Shown here one piece after another: positions 59,454-64,000 of a DNA stretch of 64,000 bases. The DNA lies in the NCBI GenBank assembly GCA_027886185.1, contig WOAB01000476.1, positions 2,604,001 to 2,668,000 on the forward strand, written 5' to 3'. The translations under genes and the position numbers were made by a program. The notes under the pieces were generated by a model, which was not told where the DNA came from, ran no database searches, and saw only the letters and a list, made by a program, of their open reading frames with translations. Source of the DNA: Rheum nobile (taxonomy: Eukaryota; Streptophyta; Magnoliopsida; Caryophyllales; Polygonaceae). Positions within the stretch are counted from its first letter, which is position 1; every line of letters begins with the position of its first letter.

Positions 59454-59699
59454 TGTGATACCCCGTATTTCTGTAAGGATATTTTGGGAATTTTGGGATT
59501 TTTCCCGAACGCCCGTTTTGTATGTCGGGTCAATTTCAGATAGTTTGAGACATTCTGTAATGTGCTCTATCTCTGTAATATTTTTCTCAGTGAAATAAAA
59601 TACAGACGACGTACTTTGGAACTTAATAATCGTTCGTGTACGATTATTTTTATCCCGGGTTAAGCCAAGATTATCCATAAGCCACCGGATAAGGCTGAC

Positions 59700-59875
59700 C
59701 TGGCGGCGCTCGCCGTGGGTATGGCAGCGACCGCCGCCAGCAGCTTCCTGGCGCCTTCCTTCGCCAGCTACAGGGACAAGTGTCCCTAGGATGCGGCGAC
59801 CGCCGCCATCAGCCCGCCGCCATGGGGCCTAGGCAGCGGCGACCTGGAAAGGATCGCGGCGACCGCCGTAGACTA
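59700..59875 (+). repeat. Word-A array in the E4 U3
   Basis: About seven words (GGCGGCGCTCGCCG, GCAGCGACCGCCGCC, GCGGCGACCGCCGCC, GCGGCGACCGCCG and others) end about 100 bp before the TATA box. E3 lacks this array at the same place. Confidence 0.9.
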
Positions 59876-60227
59876 GCAGTGGCTAGGCATGTACTCGCCG
59901 GCGAGCTCTGACAGCGCCGTTGATGGCCCTCCACGTCGCTTGGCTGCCATCATTGCTTCCCCTGGATCGTTGGGCTATAAATTGGAGTGTTTGGGGATAG
60001 ATTTGAGCACAATCAGAAGCTCAAATCCTCAAATTCTTCTCGCCGGAGTTGTGGTCCCTCGCCGGAGTTCTGAAGTGCTCATCGGAGCCCACATTGGTGT
60101 CGTTTCTAGTTGCTAGAGGAAGCCTTGGAGGCCCTTAGACGCCTAGAATCCAAAGCAAGGCAAGAGGAAACCAATCGCTCGCCGTCGGTGAGTTTCTGTT
60201 CTCGGATTTTATTTTCCGATGTTCATA

Positions 60228-60312
60228 ACGGCGCCCGCCGTGATGAAGGCGGTGATCGCCGCCATGAACACGGCGCCCGCCGTAAGGCCGTCGGCGACCG
60301 CCGCCAGAAGGC
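60228..60312 (+). repeat. Word-A array in the E4 leader
   Basis: Four words (ACGGCGCCCGCCGTGATG, AGGCGGTGATCGCCGCC, ACGGCGCCCGCCGT, TCGGCGACCGCCGCC) lie at the position of the E3 array (20585), in much reduced number. Confidence 0.9.
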
Positions 60313-61976
60313 TGATGGCCTAGTTAGGCCTCGACTTTGGTGGTCGTCGTTCGGACGTCATTCCTTTCGATTCCTTTCGTTATTCTGTCTGTTTATGTCG
60401 AATCTAACTAAGGGTTTCTGTATGGGTCGATCCGAAGGAATCTGTGTTACCAGAACTGTCCCTGTATCAAGCCCGGAATCCCGTCGTTAGGCTTCGTCAA
60501 ACTCTGCGGATTAAGGCAAGTGGCGGTTCGCTCTTGCTCATCGTTCCATATTTACATTAATTATCAGTTGTTTATCTGAGTAATTAATTTGGAATGATTA
60601 CTGTGTTTATCTGGAATTGGTTTTATAAACTATTTTAGAAGCTGTAACTATGATATTATAATAGGTTATATATCTGTTAGAACAACGCTGTTATTTATAT
60701 CGCCTTGAGGGCATTTATGAGAATTTATCCTGAACTATTGTTGTGCTCGAACTGTTTAATTAGCACTAGTAGTTAGGAACGTTACTTGGACTCAGTCCAG
60801 TCGTTTCTTTATAATCAGGTAGAGGGGTGGCTCGTCCCCACCTAATACCATTCTAAGGTCATGACTGGTCTCTATTACAAGAGTGTAGAGACAGGACACT
60901 TAGCTGGTGTCACAATTTTCGGGATCTCATCCCTTTCGGTGTGTGTCAATCTCAAGAAACGCATATCAAGATGTATCGTACCTTGGTGGTGTATACATTT
61001 AAAAGCTTATAACGAGATGTTCGTTTTTGGAATTTAAATAAGATAAGGTGCCCGAGTGCACTTAATTAATATACCTTTGACGAGTAGTATAGCTAAGTAA
61101 ATAGTGCAGCTAGGAAAGCTCGTCTCGACTTTTGATCAGAGTACGTTCTCTTTCCAATCTGGATTCGCTGTAAGCGGTGAGGGTGGTCATGAACCGAAAC
61201 ATCTAAGTCAGCTTTTAAATCACTGATGTCTGATTCTTTAAACGTTCCAGATTTGTCATATTTCCTTATGACTCACTTCCGTTGGAGTCTTCTTTCGTGT
61301 CGATTTCTGTGAAGATTCAGTCTTCCAGGATCTTCTCTTATGCATGCCTTTTGTCATATTCAAGTAAAGTATGGTGGTTGACAAGCGTACTCGATTATTA
61401 TTCGAGAGACGAGAAGTCTAACCTAATACGACTGCTTAGAACCTTATGCTTTGTACCCTTGCATGGTCTATTCATTTAGACTAACCAACCGCATTTGTTA
61501 TCTGCATTGTTGGCTGGTGTCATCCGTTCGATTCGGCACATTAGATAGAACGAAGATATGAGAAGACTAGAATGACTTTGAAGATGACGGTGGTTTTTAG
61601 ATATTTTCGGATGTTGTTGATGTTTTTATAATTGCTTTTAATCAGGTTGAGATCTTTGGGCACTGACCATGATGGTCAAGACTTTGGTTTGTAATATTTG
61701 TGTTAAGACTTCCACTGTATTGTATTCAAACTCTGTGTTTATCCTACTCGGGATTGGGATGTAATCCCGTGACTCATGTTTTTAATTGAATAAAGTTATG
61801 TTTTTGTATCAATTGTATTTCATGATTGTATTCAAACGGTAAAGCCTTGGGTGACTTCGGTAAGGAACACCGGGGTCACTGGCGGTAATACCTTTCCAAA
61901 TAGGTTCAGATTTGGGGGTGTTACAGTACCCGCACCACGAACAACAACAACCAATAACGGTGCATCGCATGGCTAG

Positions 61977-62231
61977 TTGAATGGTTCGCCGAAGGCTCAG
62001 ATTAACTCGAACGGGATCATCAATGAATTGTCTGGACTCTCGACGTCGAGGGGAGTTTACCCATGTGGCTCGCTAGCGGCGACACTTCCTTCCCCGATGA
62101 AAATCGGCCTCAAAGTGTCGTGTTTGCCCGATTTTTTTGCGCACAACCGGCAAGAGTTCGGAGGTAATTCGATGTCGCTTGGAGATGGTTCAAGACAATT
62201 CAAGAGTCGGGTTCAACTAACTTGCGCATGA
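61977..62231 (+). CDS. Short ORF of unknown origin
   Basis: 84 codons, GC-richer than the DNA around it, begin about 50 bp after the E4 LTR. It has no recognised motif. The E4 insertion may have cut a longer unit. It is likely non-coding or a gene fragment. Confidence 0.2.
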   Translation: MNGSPKAQINSNGIINELSGLSTSRGVYPCGSLAATLPSPMKIGLKVSCLPDFFAHNRQEFGGNSMSLGDGSRQFKSRVQLTCA

Positions 62232-63459
62232 GGAAGACGATTGTGTGGTCAGATTTTGGAATAGATGGCTAGAAAGAGGTGTTCTTAAGGTATAACAGAG
62301 CTTCGAAAGAAAGGTCGTTAATGGAAATTTGGGACATTGAAAACAAAAAAAATTCAACCTTTATTTATACGGGCGGATGAACAATGAAGATTTCTCGTGA
62401 TTTCTTGATTCTCATAATCAATCGATACAAAAAAAATGCGTTTGAATTGAATGAATATTCGAAATTTCCCTTTGTGTTATGTACAACGCCTCTACTTCGT
62501 TTTGGATGAATCCAGACGCTTCTTGGGATTGATTAACTCGCTAAATAGAGGGATTAAAAAGATAATTTAATTATTGATATCCCATATGTTATGAAATCGA
62601 TCAATTCATCTAGGAAAGTAGAATATCAATTTTGAATTGCCCCAAGAAACTCCATCAATGAATATACGTGAGATGCGAAGAGGATGATGGGATTTTGAAG
62701 CAATTACAAAATAGCCCACTTTATTAGATAATGCGTGTTACACTTATTTTGGGATAAATTCTATTTTTACCCAAACTTTGTAAGTTAAGGAAATTTCACC
62801 CTTCCTTAATTATAACTTAGCTAAAAACTTGTAAATCTTAGTTATTTTTCGTCAATCTAAATTCATCAAATTATATTTTAAGAACTTATAAAAACTTTAA
62901 TACCAAATCATATAAGCTAATCAAAACATAAAACTAATTAAATTAAAATCATAAAGTACGATTTTAAATTAAAAAAATCAATGAGACATAGTAGATGAAA
63001 GGTAACTAGACATTAAACATAACTAGTATATGTTATCTCGGTGGAAAATGACATTTATCAAAGTTGAATGCAATATTTGATATATGCAATTGTGGCGACT
63101 TTATTAATTTCATATTTTTTATTTTATAATGTATATAATACATGGATTTTATTTTATTTGGTAACTAAGGAAAGCTGTAAATATAAATTTACTCATATAA
63201 TGGACATGCCATATTTTTCAATCTAAGATCAATACATTTACAGACAATACATATAAACTTTTCTTATATAATTTTTTATCTATACTTGTTTCACTAAGAT
63301 AATATACTTTTCAATGCCATAAATTAGTGTATATGATCAAACTTGGGCCATATATATTTACCAGATCTTTAAGCTAATATTTATATGGTTAATCTAATAT
63401 ACACTTAGATTATCTCAATGGATGACGTCGAATTAATGATTTGCCATGAATATTGTTGT
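62232..63459. other. AT-rich intergenic DNA
   Basis: No gene, RNA or repeat was supported. Confidence 0.5.
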
Positions 63460-63664
63460 TGTAAGGCCTAAGGCCTTAGAAGCGCTAGTCCATGCCAACA
63501 CAAAGATGTTTTAGGAGGTCACCATCCTGGTACTACTCCTGCCCTAGCACGCTTAACTTCAATGTACTTTGTCATCACTTGAACCTTGAAAAAGAAGAGC
63601 TATTGTTGATATGGGTAGCACTCTAATTCTTATAAAGGATTACAAATTTGGGGTGCATGTTACA
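63460..63664 (-). mobile_element. Solo LTR with 5S rRNA-like core (Cassandra-like TRIM)
   Basis: The 205-bp unit has TGTAAGGCC and GCATGTTACA ends and an exact 5-bp duplication GTTGT (63455-63459, 63665-63669). On the minus strand it reads TGTAACATGCACCCC..., then the 5S-like part, then CCTTAGGCCTTACA. Cassandra elements are the known plant TRIMs whose LTRs carry 5S rRNA-like promoters. A solo LTR arises by recombination between two LTRs. Confidence 0.75.
63490..63585 (-). pseudogene. 5S rRNA-like segment within the solo LTR
   Basis: On the minus strand AGTTAAGCGTGCT (box A), GGGCAGGAGTAGTACC and GGATGGTGACCTCCT (box C, one G missing) follow the plant 5S order. The 5' third and the last bases have decayed, so it is not a functional 5S gene. 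Confidence 0.75.
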
Positions 63665-63669
63665 GTTGT

Positions 63670-64000
63670 TGTAATATTCCACATAAATTAGAAGGGTAAA
63701 ATAGTAATTTGATAAAAAAAATAAACATTATGAAATTTATTTTATTTCTTTTAGAGGAGCAATATAAATTTTCGTTAATTTAAGATCAAAAGTTAGGCTA
63801 AGATAATTTCATACAAATTATCAAATGGGGAATGGTAGACATAAATAAATAAGTATAGAAATAAATGTAGTTTAGAATTTTACATATAATAATAAAGGGT
63901 ATAAGAATTATTATGTGTATCCATAAAGGGATAAAATAATAAATATCCTAAGTATGTTATCTCTTTAAGTTATGAATGGTCTAAATTATGATTAACCTTA
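63670..64000. other. AT-rich DNA, nothing recognised
   Basis: No ORF, repeat or RNA was supported. Confidence 0.5.

Larger units (their letters stand above)
52499..61925 (+). mobile_element. E4: Tekay-like chromovirus, left LTR truncated
   Basis: It has the same family ends, primer site, polypurine tract and domain order as E3 but far better preserved coding. The right LTR is complete (2472 bp). The left LTR keeps only its last part, about 615 bp plus a MITE insertion, and abuts the reversed chromovirus at 52498. GTACC at 61926-61930 would be the target duplication, but its partner is lost. Confidence 0.9.
59454..61925 (+). repeat. E4 right LTR (2472 bp)
   Basis: It starts TGTGATACCCCG and ends GGGGTGTTACA. 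The TATA box TATAAAT is at 59976-59982. Word-A arrays lie on both sides of it. The U3 differs strongly from E3, while the 3' half is nearly the same. Confidence 0.95.

Noticed and set aside
62395..62560. A possible plastid DNA insertion
   Set aside because: Some phrases look plastid-like, but no recognisable plastid gene could be read.
63490..63585. A functional 5S rRNA gene
   Set aside because: The 5' third is not recognisable, box C has a base missing, and it lies in a solo LTR.

Overview
This is nuclear DNA of a flowering plant, almost certainly a eudicot. The evidence is GT-AG introns, a complete plant-type Golgi methyltransferase gene (PMT24-26 class), a broken RLCK-VII kinase gene, and a dense set of plant transposon lineages: Athila-like, Tat, chromoviruses with tRNA-iMet primer sites, Tork-type copia, a Cassandra-like 5S-bearing LTR, hAT and Stowaway MITEs. 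The species cannot be named from sequence alone. No rRNA unit, tRNA gene or CRISPR array was found.

Layout. 1-10837: two non-autonomous Athila-like elements (E1, E2) that keep gag but have no reverse transcriptase or integrase; E1 sits inside the left LTR of E2. 10838-13436: older debris, including a chromovirus tail and a minus-strand LTR/primer-site remnant. 13437-18544: truncated minus-strand Athila with a triplicated gag start. 18545-30065: tail of a Tat element (integrase end plus two kinds of 3'UTR tandem repeat), split by a complete but inactive Tekay-like chromovirus (E3, 19992-29966, target duplication CCGTA). 31042-36303: a non-autonomous hAT element with an 8-bp duplication, itself split by a young copia element (31644-36284, duplication GATCC). 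36964-40200: the only intact host gene, a 695-residue PMT on the minus strand with eight coding exons. 40396-42640: four copies of an inverted or dispersed repeat. 43238-44772: a second hAT copy, an AGTTGAAG-type MITE and a Stowaway MITE. 45010-45970: RLCK-VII pseudogene. 48190-52498: minus-strand chromovirus remnant. 52499-61925: second Tekay-like element (E4) with a truncated left LTR, an extra ORF before gag and a nearly complete pol with scattered stops. 61926-64000: AT-rich DNA with a solo Cassandra-like LTR.

The most unusual signal lies across the elements. Several unrelated LTR retrotransposons carry arrays of short, CpG-rich, imperfectly palindromic words, usually about 50-100 bp upstream of the LTR TATA box. 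Two of these words are shared between different lineages: one between an Athila-like element and a copia element, another between an Athila-like element and the chromoviruses. In the two Athila-like elements, two different words occupy the same slot inside gag. Most breaks in the coding regions are stops compatible with C-to-T or G-to-A change, as expected after silencing by cytosine methylation. Identities, counts and boundaries were read by eye; no alignment or search was run.
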